Source of the DNA: an uncultured Ectothiorhodospiraceae bacterium
GTDB lineage: Bacteria; Pseudomonadota; Gammaproteobacteria; CAMYNG01
DNA: 54,982 nt
Reading direction: 5' to 3'
Assembly: GCA_947259765.1 (NCBI GenBank)
Contig: CAMYNG010000010.1
Location: 1 to 54,982 of the forward strand
The notes under the pieces were generated by a model. It saw only the letters and a program-made list of their open reading frames with translations. It ran no database searches and had not been told where the DNA came from. Of this stretch, positions 1 through 9,002 are shown one piece after another. The stretch's first letter is position 1. Each line of letters starts with the position of its first letter. Both the position numbers and the translations under genes were made by a program.

Positions 1-365
<365 letters not shown>

Positions 366-524
366 AAAAGTAGCAGTTGCTTAAGGAGCAACTAATCCTT
401 TTTCGATGAAGAGCAAATCCCTTATTCAAAACGCTTAAGGTTTTGACATAGGTTTACTTACATCGACGTTCAGTTGGCAGAGCCATTCGTCAACGCAAGC
501 ACCCACACAAATTACCTGATCAAA

Positions 525-557
525 TTGTAAAAGAGCATCCCGACACTTTTGGTCGGG
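525..557 (-). promoter_or_regulatory. rRNA leader antitermination site (boxB-like hairpin and boxA)
   Basis: On the minus strand a hairpin with arms CCCGAC/GTCGGG (539-557) is followed directly by TGCTCTTTTACAA (525-537). The latter differs by one base from the enterobacterial rrn boxA TGCTCTTTAACAA. The order hairpin-boxA in the leader upstream of 16S is the arrangement bound by NusB/NusE for rRNA antitermination. The rest of the leader (366-524) shows no ORF and would contain the 5' half of the 16S processing stem. Confidence 0.8.
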
Positions 558-666
558 CCAGACGAACAATTATCGCCCGTCTGTATGTTTCCGTCAACCA
601 TCAGGAGCCACTTATATCGGCGCAAGCGGCCGTTATTCAAGGGAACCCGGCAAAACGGAAGCGCGC

Positions 667-694
667 ATTATACGGTTGCGGAGAGGTGGGTCAA
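667..694 (-). promoter_or_regulatory. rRNA operon sigma-70 promoter
   Basis: The minus strand shows -35 TTGACC (689-694), a 16-bp spacer and -10 TATAAT (667-672). A G/C-only discriminator (GCGCGC) follows, typical of stringently controlled rrn promoters. Upstream (about 700-730) is A/T-rich, compatible with an UP element. This places the transcript start near 660, giving a leader of about 295 nt before mature 16S. Confidence 0.8.
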
Positions 695-790
695 GCCCCG
701 AAAGGAATTTGTTTCAATTTAATCCGTACGTTTCAAAAAATGACCGGAATTTAGAAACTTAGCTCAGGGTCAAAAACGCGAATGAGCAAG

Positions 791-827
791 AAAAGGGAGT
801 GTACACGTACGCGACCACAGTACACTC
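791..827 (-). terminator. probable rho-independent terminator of the signalling operon
   Basis: Thirteen bases past the stop of the receiver-GGDEF-EAL gene the minus strand has a perfect 8-bp inverted repeat, GAGTGTAC/GTACACTC (820-827 and 797-804), with a 15-base loop. It is followed by the T-rich tail CCTTTTCTT. The loop is long and the tail imperfect, so strength is uncertain. Confidence 0.5.
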
Positions 828-839
828 TCGCAAGAAACG

Positions 840-2540
840 CTAATCGACCAGAGGTTTGGGCCGCTCAATGCCGAAGCCCTGGGCGTAATCAACACCGATG
901 GCCCTCAGCTTGTCTTTTATCGCCGGAGTTTCCACGAACTCAGCGATGGTTAACAGCCCGGCCGTATGCCCAATGCTGTTAATAGCTTCAACAATAGCGT
1001 TGTCCATAGGATCGTCCAGCATGTCACGGACAAACATGCCATCAATCTTGAGGAAATCCGCAGGGATAGTCTTCAGGTAGGAAAACGAACTGAGCCCGGA
1101 GCCAAAATCGTCGAGTGCAAAATAACAGCCTGCATCCTTGATGCCTTCGATAAAGCCAACGGCCTTGCTTAAATTGGCGATAGCAGCCGTCTCGGTGATT
1201 TCAAAGCAAATCAGATTTCTCGGAATTTCATACTCCTCAAGACGGGCCTCGATATACGCGAAGAAATTGTCATCGCTCAGCGAGGCCCCCGACAGGTTAA
1301 TGAAACAGGTGCCTTGGGGCTCCTCAGAGGAATTGCCGCCAACCAGACTTTCAGCAACGTGCGAGAAAGCGGCATTAATTACCCAGCGATCCAGCTGTGG
1401 CATAAGATCGTAGCGTTCTGCCGCTGGAATAAAGGCTCCCGGCAGAATAAGACTGCCGTCATCGGCGAGCATGCGGACAAGGAATTCACAGTGCTGAGCA
1501 GTAGCGCCATGCCGGCCAAGAGGAATAATACATTGTTTGTGGAGAACGAAACGGTCCTGTTCCAGGGCAAGGTTAATTCTCGACACCCATTCCATTTCAC
1601 CATGTCGCTGCGCAAGTTCGGCGTCGTCATCGCTGTAGAAATGGATGCGACTACGTCCCTTGTCCTTGGCCGAGTAGCAGGCCATGTCCGCGGCGCTGAG
1701 CACATCAGTCATCGTCTTGCCGTCATCTTTGACGGCGACCAGACCAATGCTGACACCAAGGGCAAACGTCTTGTCTCGCCAGGTAAAACGAAAGTCCTTG
1801 ATTGCTTGTAAAAGACCTTCAGCAATCTTCATGGCGCGATCCACTGGACAATTTTCCAGCAGAACGCCGAATTCATCACCACCCAGGCGAGCCAGCGTAT
1901 CCGATTCCCGAATTGGCCCCTGAAGTACGACCGCTAGCTGTTTCAGCAGTTCGTCACCCGCAACATGCCCACTGGTGTCGTTGATTATCTTGAATTGATC
2001 CAGATCGAGGTACAACAACGCGTGCTGGGTATCTCGTTCGTGTGTCGACGATAAGGCTCGCCGCAGCCGGCGCTCAAATTCGTGTCGATTAGTAAGGCCG
2101 GTTAAAGCATCGTGATACGCCATATGGCGAATTGTTTCCTCGGCCTTACGGTGAGCACGCCGGGTCTCGACTTCGCGAAGCTCTCGTTGGATTGCGGGTA
2201 CGAGCCGAGTCAAATTGTCTTTCATGATGTAGTCGTGCGCCCCGGTCTTCATCGCCGCCACGGCAATATCCTCGCCGATACTACCGGAGACGATTATGAC
2301 AGGAAGGTCCTGACCCGTTTCCTGCACCGCGGCCAGCGCCAGCGCGGAACTGAATCCGGGGAGGTTATGGTCGGTAATGACGAGATCCCACGCCTCGTCA
2401 GACAACGCCGTGATCAGATCATCACGTGAATCCACACGCCTTATACTTGGAGAAAAGCCACCTCGATGTAGCTCGCGGACGAGGAGCAAGGCGTCGTCCT
2501 CTGAATCCTCAACTACCAGAACACGCAAGGGAGTTGCCAC
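840..2540 (-). CDS. Receiver-GGDEF-EAL cyclic-di-GMP signalling protein
   Basis: A cytoplasmic 566-residue protein. An N-terminal receiver domain (about 5-125) has phospho-acceptor D57 in DLVITDHNLPG. A diguanylate cyclase domain (about 140-305) has an intact GGDEF in LARLGGDEFGVLL. A C-terminal EAL-type phosphodiesterase domain (about 325-565) follows. The signature glutamate of the EAL domain sits in EFLVR rather than EALLR, but FEITET, the DDFGSG loop and the KID motif are present, so it may still be active. The start is GTG at 2540, one base after the stop of the upstream receiver gene, so translation is probably coupled. Phosphorylation by one of the two upstream kinases would set c-di-GMP output. 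There are no membrane segments. Confidence 0.9.
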   Translation of the reverse strand: MATPLRVLVVEDSEDDALLLVRELHRGGFSPSIRRVDSRDDLITALSDEAWDLVITDHNLPGFSSALALAAVQETGQDLPVIIVSGSIGEDIAVAAMKTGAHDYIMKDNLTRLVPAIQRELREVETRRAHRKAEETIRHMAYHDALTGLTNRHEFERRLRRALSSTHERDTQHALLYLDLDQFKIINDTSGHVAGDELLKQLAVVLQGPIRESDTLARLGGDEFGVLLENCPVDRAMKIAEGLLQAIKDFRFTWRDKTFALGVSIGLVAVKDDGKTMTDVLSAADMACYSAKDKGRSRIHFYSDDDAELAQRHGEMEWVSRINLALEQDRFVLHKQCIIPLGRHGATAQHCEFLVRMLADDGSLILPGAFIPAAERYDLMPQLDRWVINAAFSHVAESLVGGNSSEEPQGTCFINLSGASLSDDNFFAYIEARLEEYEIPRNLICFEITETAAIANLSKAVGFIEGIKDAGCYFALDDFGSGLSSFSYLKTIPADFLKIDGMFVRDMLDDPMDNAIVEAINSIGHTAGLLTIAEFVETPAIKDKLRAIGVDYAQGFGIERPKPLVD

Positions 2541-2541
2541 G

Positions 2542-2991
2542 CTAAGTCACCCTCTGATGCCGAGGCGATTGATTTAAAACCAACCAATACAGCCCGAGCT
2601 GTCTAACGGCCTCGGTAAATTGATTAAAATCAACCGGCTTACGAATATAGCTGTTTGCGCCCAATTTATAACTTGAGACCAGATCTTTCTCTTCGATGGA
2701 CGTTGTCAGCACAACAACGGGCTGCAACTCAGTGCGTGAGTCGGAACGCAACTGACGTAACACTTCAAGACCATCGATTTTGGGGAGCTTGAGATCAAGC
2801 AAAATGAGCTCTGGCTGTACAGTGGTGTCACGGCCTTCATACTGACCGGTCCCGAATAGGTAATCCAGCGCATCGGCACCATCACGCACCACGATTACCT
2901 CATTTAAAATGTTGTTTTTTTTCAAAGCCCGCAACGTCAGTGCTTCGTCGTCGGGATTATCTTCAACCAACAGAATTATCCGCTCCTGCAT
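2542..2991 (-). CDS. Single-domain response regulator (Rcp1/CheY-like)
   Basis: About 149 residues forming one receiver domain with the acidic pair in LLVEDNPDDE, the acceptor aspartate in LLDLKLPK, the T in VVLTTS and the lysine in IRKPVDF. The insertion around DYLFGTGQYEGRD is characteristic of the Rcp1 subgroup that partners phytochrome-like or PAS histidine kinases. I prefer the ATG at 2991 because GAGGGA lies 7 bases upstream; a TTG five codons earlier is possible. It has no output domain, so it should work as a phosphorelay shuttle or binding switch between the upstream kinases and the downstream receiver-GGDEF-EAL protein. Confidence 0.9.
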   Translation of the reverse strand: MQERIILLVEDNPDDEALTLRALKKNNILNEVIVVRDGADALDYLFGTGQYEGRDTTVQPELILLDLKLPKIDGLEVLRQLRSDSRTELQPVVVLTTSIEEKDLVSSYKLGANSYIRKPVDFNQFTEAVRQLGLYWLVLNQSPRHQRVT

Positions 2992-3096
2992 CACGCATTC
3001 CCTCAACTGCTCACCCCGTGAAGTGTAGACGCTTGATCAGTGGGTTCGCAACGCGCCGCCAACCAAATCTCTTTTCCGGCAGGTAATACCACACCG

Positions 3097-4524
3097 TCAG
3101 TCCAGTCTGGTCTCACCATCATCGCTCGTCTCGTTCAGAGAAAAATAAAAAACTGCGCCCTCTCCCTGCGCAGCTTCCGCCCAAATTTTTCCACGATGCA
3201 GACGAAGAATACGTTGCACGGTGGCAAGGCCTACGCCGGTGCCGCCAAACTCACCTGGAGCGTGGAGACGTTGAAACTTGGCGAATAGATTCTCCGCATA
3301 GCGGGAATCAAAACCAATTCCATTATCCTGAATATAGTAGACGGATCGTTGCGAGCGTAACGTAACACCGAATCGTATTTCCGGATGTTTCCTATAACGT
3401 ACCGCCTTAAACGCGTTGTCAAAAAGGCACTCCATTGCAAGCAACAAGAGTTTTCTATCTACAGGTGCCACAATTCCTTCGGAAATTATAACTTCCGCTT
3501 CAACTTCCGGGTACCGTCGCGAAATATGTTCAAAGGCAATTTTAGCGAGCTGACTTAGATCCACTCGTTCGAACACGGGAGCGATTCGGGAAATGCTGGT
3601 AAGAATAAGCAGGTTATCAAGCAGCGTCGCCATGAACTTGCCTGCGGTGATCACTCGTTGTAATGCATCCTTGTCCTCGCTGTTTAGCTTTTCCTGTGAA
3701 TTTTCCTGCAAGATCTGGCTGAACCCGGTTACAGCACGTAGTGGTGTTTGCAGATCGTGAGCCAATGAGTGGCTGTAAGCTTCCAGTTCTCGATTGGCAA
3801 CCTCCAGCTTTTCAGTTCGTTCCTTCACTTTTTTTTCCAGTGAACCCTGATAGTCAGCAAGTTGCACCGCTAAACCCGCCTCACGGCGAAGTACCAGAAT
3901 CGAAATCAATACACCTGACAATAAACCTATGCCAGTCAGGATCATCGCGATCCAAATTGTATTTCTGAACCTTTGTCTGGCAAAACCCAACTGAGACTCC
4001 ACTTGTTCTCTCTGGATCTCGATCAGGAGCTTCATTCCCGCAAACGCCTGATTCTGGGCCTGAATCGCCTCCGGTAGTTTATCGGCAATTATTTTGGCGG
4101 AGCCACCCTCCTTGATGGCGTCGATCATTTCCTGTTGGTCAATTGACCCGGATGAAGCACCGACGGTGAGTCTTTCCATGGCCTTCTTTTCAGCTTCACT
4201 TAAGCCCAATTCTATTAGGCGAAGACGCGCCATCATAAACCGGCTGGCAGCGAGAGTGTGCTGCTCCCAAATTTCTTCTCGATCTAGCCGATCGTTACTG
4301 ATAAACATATCCCGTAAACGCAACTGCCGCTGACGCATTGCATCGCGCATTTCAAAAACCTGATCGGATTTTAGACTTGTTTCGATTATTAGCTGAGCGA
4401 TATATTGATTCAGCGTTCCGATGTGGATCAAGCTAGCCGCTGTCACCACCCCCATAATCAAAAGAACCAGCGCGAAACCGAGCAACAAATGTCGGTTTGA
4501 TTTTTTAGTGTCAGACACCTGCAC
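3097..4524 (-). CDS. Membrane sensor histidine kinase (CHASE3-like input)
   Basis: 475 residues. One TM segment lies near 12-34, a helical periplasmic domain resembling CHASE3/four-helix sensors at about 35-185, and a second TM at about 187-210. A coiled-coil linker (SLEKKVKERTEKLEVANRE) follows. A HisKA domain has its histidine in SHSLAHDLQTPLRAV, and a HATPase_c domain shows the N box (ECLFDNAFKAVRYR), G1 (DNGIGFD) and G2 (GTGVGLATVQRIL). There is no PAS domain and no attached receiver. The start is GTG and no strong ribosome binding site is visible. It is followed after about 100 bases by the Rcp1-like receiver, its likely partner. Confidence 0.88.
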   Translation of the reverse strand: MQVSDTKKSNRHLLLGFALVLLIMGVVTAASLIHIGTLNQYIAQLIIETSLKSDQVFEMRDAMRQRQLRLRDMFISNDRLDREEIWEQHTLAASRFMMARLRLIELGLSEAEKKAMERLTVGASSGSIDQQEMIDAIKEGGSAKIIADKLPEAIQAQNQAFAGMKLLIEIQREQVESQLGFARQRFRNTIWIAMILTGIGLLSGVLISILVLRREAGLAVQLADYQGSLEKKVKERTEKLEVANRELEAYSHSLAHDLQTPLRAVTGFSQILQENSQEKLNSEDKDALQRVITAGKFMATLLDNLLILTSISRIAPVFERVDLSQLAKIAFEHISRRYPEVEAEVIISEGIVAPVDRKLLLLAMECLFDNAFKAVRYRKHPEIRFGVTLRSQRSVYYIQDNGIGFDSRYAENLFAKFQRLHAPGEFGGTGVGLATVQRILRLHRGKIWAEAAQGEGAVFYFSLNETSDDGETRLD

Positions 4525-4609
4525 TTAAATTCTACCAATGTGGTATTAAAAGTATTTTTACAAGATTCCCGCTTGACCTACCATTAAAATATCAGCCATC
4601 TGAAACCCA

Positions 4610-4631
4610 TGAAACATCCGCAAATGTTTCA
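4610..4631. repeat. Small inverted repeat between the two kinase genes
   Basis: TGAAACAT and ATGTTTCA are separated by CCGCAA in the 184-base gap between the two histidine kinase genes. It could be an operator or a weak RNA hairpin. There is no T-run on either side, so it is not a convincing terminator. Confidence 0.35.
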
Positions 4632-4708
4632 GACTACAAACCCAAAAAAAACCCAAACCCTAAATCAAGGCTTGCAGGCATGTTGACTCATTTAAACAAA
4701 TAACGTAA

Positions 4709-7129
4709 CTACGGAAGATTAAAATAAAATGTGGCGCCCTTACCAACTTCCGCTTGTGCCCATATCCTGCCGCCGTGTCGATGAATGATCCTTTGAACGG
4801 TCGCAAGCCCAACTCCGGTCCCTTCAAAATCATCCGCGCGGTGCAGACGTTGGAACGCGCCGAATAATTTGTCTATAAACCGCATATCAAATCCAGCCCC
4901 ATCGTCTTTGACAAAAAATGTCATCTTTCCGTCTATGCGGATCTTTCCGAATTCTATTTCAGCGGCCTCTTTCTTGCTCGTGTACTTCCAGGCATTTCCA
5001 AGCAGGTTTTCCAGGACAATTCGCATCAATTGCTCGTCGCAATTCGCTTCCAGTCCGGGATGAACTTTAAAGATTACCCGGCGAAGGGGTTCTCTTTCCT
5101 CCAGTTCACGTATAACTTCTGCGCCAACTGTGTTTAGCTCTACATTCTGCCGTTTGAGCTCGGTCCTGGAAACACGCGAAAGTTGCAGAATGTCGTCAAT
5201 TAGCTGTGACATTCGATTGGCACCAACCCGTATTCGCTTGAGATAGTCGCTACCCTCATCGCCAAGAGACTCCTCAAAGTCTTCAAGCAACGCCAAGCTG
5301 AATCCATCTATAGCGCGTAGAGGTCCTTTAAGATCGTGTGATACGGAATATGAGAAAGCTTCCAGCTCATTGTTTAATGCTTCCAGTTCACCAGTTCGCT
5401 CCGCTACCAGGTCTTCGAGATTATCTCGATAATTTCGCAGCTCGAGTTCCGTGTTATGCCGCTCGGTTACATCCGTTACTATCCCCAGCATACGAAGCGG
5501 TCGACCGCCTTCGTCGCGAAACACTTCCCCGCGCCCGGAAATCCAGTGTACAGAACCATCTGCCCAAACAATGCGATGCTCAACTTTGTAGCGCTTGGAA
5601 CTCTCCATTGTTTCACGAATCGTATTTTCCACTATCGCAAGGTCATCCGGGTGAATACGCTTTTGATAGGTTTCATAGGTGCCATCAAAGCTCCCCGGCT
5701 CCATACCGAAAATTCGCTCAACCCCTTCGGACCAAGTCACCCTATTACTCGTAATTTCCCACTCCCATGTTCCAGTTCCCGAGGCAGATAGTGCTAACCG
5801 TAAGCGCTCTTCACTTTTTCTCAACGCCTCACCGGCTTCGTACGACTCGGTCACATCTTCTGCAAAGCCAACAATTTTCTCGACTTTATGCAGCTCATCC
5901 ACCACAGGATACAATCGAGTCCTTATCCATCTGACAGCACCATCCGGCTTTAAAATGCGAAACTGATGTGGACTCAGTTCCGCGGCACCTACCAAAATAC
6001 GCTGTTTCACATCATTTATAAAAAGATCGCGATCTGACTCGTGGATTGCCTCTAGCAAGGATTCGGGAGCGTGGTAAAGGCTGGCACAGCTTCGCCCCCA
6101 AATTTTTTCGTACGCCGGGCTGATGTAGCTGATTTGTTTTAAATCAGAGGACCAAATCCAAAAAACCTGATTTATTTTATCCGCAACCTGCCGAAATCGC
6201 GACTCGCTTTCCCCCAGTTCACGTGTACGAAATGCCACCAATCGTGATACGTGATAACTGTATAGAATCGAAAGAAGGAGAAATATACCAACTCCTGCGG
6301 ACAACCAAATCCACCAGGTTACGTCTCGTTTCGCTCCGACCTGGGACAGCCATTTTTCCACTCCAACATAGTAGAACGAATTTTTTTCTACTTTCGCTTC
6401 GCTTAAATGTCGATCGATCGCAGACAACATGACATTGGATTTTTTGGGTGACGCGAAACGCACTTCCACCGGATTAAATATAATCGACGTTGGCTTGACG
6501 TTGTAATCCGTTGTTACCTTGAAACTAAAAACGCGGTTTATTACACCCGCATCGGCGCTATTGTCATCTATCGCCTGCACAACCGCGTCATAGTTGGCCA
6601 CTTCAACGGACCTAAACGAGAACCCAAAGCCCTCCATCAATTTTGCGAAGACTTTAGAGTGAATGCTTTTTCTCATTAATGCGATTCGCTTACCTTCCAG
6701 CTCGTGAAGCGAGGTAAGATTTCCGTTGCCAGCCTGATAAACCACTCCCCAATTGTTTACCAAGGTTTGCTCAGTAAACTGGAACAATTTTGTACGTTTT
6801 TCGCTGTAGGCAATTCCAACCAGCAGGTCAAGCTCCCCTTTTTCCAACAAGGTGTAAACTTTCTTCCAGGAGCCGTGTACATACTGAATTTTCCAGCCTT
6901 CCTGTGCAGCGATATAATCCACAACGTCCGGAGCCAAACCGGATATTCGTCCATTTTCGGCACGGAATACGATCGGTGGATTGTCGAAAACCCCTACCTT
7001 AAAAGTTCGAGTTTGATCCTGGTTTTCCGCAACCGCTAGCGTTGTCGACAGCAACGCCATACTTGCCAAACCGACAGCAGAAATTAGCGTAAAAAAAGGT
7101 AGCCTCAAAACTCCCAGCACGCTTAGCAT
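4709..7129 (-). CDS. Hybrid-input histidine kinase: periplasmic SBP_bac_3 domain, two PAS domains, HisKA-HATPase
   Basis: 806 residues. A signal/anchor segment (about 10-33) precedes a periplasmic solute-binding domain of the SBP_bac_3 type (about 40-265), starting FKVGVFDNPPIVFRAENG, which is the fold of polar amino-acid binding proteins. A TM helix lies near 270-292. Two PAS/PAC units follow (about 315-435 and 440-565), then a coiled coil, HisKA with the histidine in SYSVSHDLKGPLRAIDG, and HATPase_c with DDGAGFD and GTGVGLATVQRII. AAGGGAAAA precedes the ATG. The architecture resembles BvgS/EvgS-like kinases without the receiver and Hpt domains, so phosphate must pass to a separate regulator, plausibly those encoded downstream. 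The ligand cannot be read from the sequence. Confidence 0.9.
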   Translation of the reverse strand: MLSVLGVLRLPFFTLISAVGLASMALLSTTLAVAENQDQTRTFKVGVFDNPPIVFRAENGRISGLAPDVVDYIAAQEGWKIQYVHGSWKKVYTLLEKGELDLLVGIAYSEKRTKLFQFTEQTLVNNWGVVYQAGNGNLTSLHELEGKRIALMRKSIHSKVFAKLMEGFGFSFRSVEVANYDAVVQAIDDNSADAGVINRVFSFKVTTDYNVKPTSIIFNPVEVRFASPKKSNVMLSAIDRHLSEAKVEKNSFYYVGVEKWLSQVGAKRDVTWWIWLSAGVGIFLLLSILYSYHVSRLVAFRTRELGESESRFRQVADKINQVFWIWSSDLKQISYISPAYEKIWGRSCASLYHAPESLLEAIHESDRDLFINDVKQRILVGAAELSPHQFRILKPDGAVRWIRTRLYPVVDELHKVEKIVGFAEDVTESYEAGEALRKSEERLRLALSASGTGTWEWEITSNRVTWSEGVERIFGMEPGSFDGTYETYQKRIHPDDLAIVENTIRETMESSKRYKVEHRIVWADGSVHWISGRGEVFRDEGGRPLRMLGIVTDVTERHNTELELRNYRDNLEDLVAERTGELEALNNELEAFSYSVSHDLKGPLRAIDGFSLALLEDFEESLGDEGSDYLKRIRVGANRMSQLIDDILQLSRVSRTELKRQNVELNTVGAEVIRELEEREPLRRVIFKVHPGLEANCDEQLMRIVLENLLGNAWKYTSKKEAAEIEFGKIRIDGKMTFFVKDDGAGFDMRFIDKLFGAFQRLHRADDFEGTGVGLATVQRIIHRHGGRIWAQAEVGKGATFYFNLP

Positions 7130-7523
7130 TTTTTCCCTTTTAATTTTCTTGCCGGCGCCAAATTTAAAACTCGCACTCGAAACATAAGGTAAACTATAGC
7201 CTGCGTCAGCCGCGCAGCCAGCGCTTTTCGCGGAAAAGTGTGCTTATCCGGTAGAAGTTGAGACAGCACTTATCTGCATAGCACAGTTGTCCGGGACCAG
7301 GCTTGTTGACTGGGAGAAGGATGTCAGTCGCAAAGACGCCGGTGGGAGACAACCCACTGTGAAAACCTGCCACGGCGGATAAACGAAAACGTCAGTTGGC
7401 GGAGGTGATCGTCTGAATAATTACAGCGAACGAACTAAATAACTGCTCCTAAATTGAGGGTTAGGAACAGTTATTTAGTTCGCCGGCCAAAGTTAAAATG
7501 CACGAAGCAAACCCGAGAGTACC
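7130..7523. other. 394-bp intergenic region downstream of tyrS
   Basis: No ORF of convincing length. Besides the long hairpin at 7431-7482 it holds short stems such as GGTGGG/CCCACT near 7341-7358. The stretch 7320-7420 looks structured, but I could not match it to a known riboswitch or sRNA consensus. It may carry the promoter of the downstream kinase gene (minus strand). Confidence 0.4.
7431..7482. repeat. Long palindromic hairpin (22-bp arms)
   Basis: The arms at 7431-7452 and 7461-7482 pair over 22 bases with one mismatch around an 8-base loop. The right arm in complement contains AACTAAATAACTGTTCCTAA. This closely matches the ends of the larger palindromic element at 27048-27267 (ACTAAACAACTGTTCCTGAA at its left end). 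No T-run follows on either strand, so it is more likely a mobile-repeat remnant than an intrinsic terminator, although it lies just past the tyrS stop. Confidence 0.7.
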
Positions 7524-8732
7524 CTAAGAACCCTTTATCGTGATTTTCGCAAATCCACGTTTACCCACCTGGACAACATAAGATGCGCCGGCCGGGAGTT
7601 CGAGTGTTTCGTCTTCAACTCGCTCTCCATCCACACGCACCCCTCCCTGACGAAGCGCCTGTCTTGCCTGCGAAGTACTGGGACGTAAACCGGCCTGTTT
7701 GATCGCGACTGAAATGGACATTGATGGCCCGCTTGTAGCCAACTCACATTCGGGAATTTCGTCGGGCATCTTTCCCTGTTGAAACCGTTTGACGAAATTT
7801 TCCCGAGCCTGAGCGGCGTCTTTTGCAGTATGAAACCGGGTGACCAATTCTTCACCGAGTAGAAACTTGATATCCCGGGGGTTCATTCCGTCTTGTGTCT
7901 GTTGCTTGAGCTTCTCGACCTCCACGATGGGCCGAAAGCTCAACAGCTCAAAATATCGCCACATAAGCGTATCGGATATCGACATGATTTTACCGAACAT
8001 TTCATCTGCAGGTTCATCTACGCCGATGTAATTGTCCAACGACTTGGACATTTTTTGTGCGCCGTCCAAACCTTCAAGGATCGGCATGGTCATCACTACC
8101 TGCGGTACCTGCCCATAGTGCTTTTGCAGCTCGCGCCCGACCAGCAAATTAAATTTCTGATCGGTTCCTCCAAGTTCCACATCCGCCTTCATGGCCACTG
8201 AATCGTAGCCCTGGATGAGGGGATACAAAAATTCATGTATAGCAATGGCCTGACCTGAGCGATAACGCTTGTCGAAGTCGTCCCGCTCAAGCATGCGTGC
8301 CACAGTATGTTTGGCTGCCAGCTGGATAAGATCAGCAGCGTCCATCTCATTCATCCAGCTGGAATTGAACATGACCAGGGTTTTTTCCGGAGCAAGTATT
8401 TTGAAAATCTGTTGCTCATAAGTGCGCGCGTTGTCTATCACCTGGTCCCGGGTTAGCGGTGGCCGGGTTGCACTTTTCCCGGTTGGATCACCAATCATAC
8501 CGGTGAAGTCTCCAATTAGAAAAAGCACTTCATGCCCTAAATCCTGAAACTGGCGCAGCTTGTTTATGAGAACGGTGTGCCCCAGGTGCAGATCAGGCGC
8601 CGTTGGATCAAAGCCGGCTTTAACACGCAGCGGCCTACCCAGGTTGAGTTTTTCTACCAGACCGGATTCCAGGAGAATCTCATCGGTCCCACGCTGCAAT
8701 ATTTCCAGCTGTTCCGTACCCACTGCTGACAT
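7524..8732 (-). CDS. tyrS: Tyrosyl-tRNA synthetase
   Basis: Charges tRNA-Tyr with tyrosine in the cytoplasm. The class I HIGH signature appears as HLGHTVLI and the KMSKS loop as QKMSKSLDN. An S4 RNA-binding domain forms the C terminus (about residues 335-400). The reading frame is open for 41 more codons upstream. The ATG at 8732 is chosen because AACAGGA lies at good spacing and the product (402 residues, starting [10 protein letters not shown]) matches the usual family length. It belongs to the longer TyrZ-like subgroup found beside rRNA operons in pseudomonads. It is divergent from the M23 peptidase gene. Confidence 0.96.
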   Translation of the reverse strand: MSAVGTEQLEILQRGTDEILLESGLVEKLNLGRPLRVKAGFDPTAPDLHLGHTVLINKLRQFQDLGHEVLFLIGDFTGMIGDPTGKSATRPPLTRDQVIDNARTYEQQIFKILAPEKTLVMFNSSWMNEMDAADLIQLAAKHTVARMLERDDFDKRYRSGQAIAIHEFLYPLIQGYDSVAMKADVELGGTDQKFNLLVGRELQKHYGQVPQVVMTMPILEGLDGAQKMSKSLDNYIGVDEPADEMFGKIMSISDTLMWRYFELLSFRPIVEVEKLKQQTQDGMNPRDIKFLLGEELVTRFHTAKDAAQARENFVKRFQQGKMPDEIPECELATSGPSMSISVAIKQAGLRPSTSQARQALRQGGVRVDGERVEDETLELPAGASYVVQVGKRGFAKITIKGS

Positions 8733-9002
8733 TTTTATCCTGTTCCCACGTGCCACTGGTGCAAAAGGCCGATAGGGTACCATAAACGTCGAAAATCGCC
8801 GCGGCTCCGCCTGCACTGGCGGTTTCCGATACTGAAGGTTATGCTTGGCCCGCACTGAGCGGTGGGCTGGGCGGCCAAATCCGGTTCACTCCAATATTTG
8901 ACGATTCGAAGCTAAAGATCGGGCTGGATTTACCGATGAATAGTTGACCAAACCCACCGCTTCGGGCTATGTTAGACCAAGCTAAAAAATGACCAAATTT
9001 CC

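Noticed and set aside
7320-7410. Possible cyclic-di-GMP-I riboswitch, suggested by CGCAAAG followed by CCGG
   Set aside because: The upstream GGGCAAACC-type element and the tetraloop-receptor pairing expected of the GEMM fold are missing, and no downstream gene is in the right orientation at close range.
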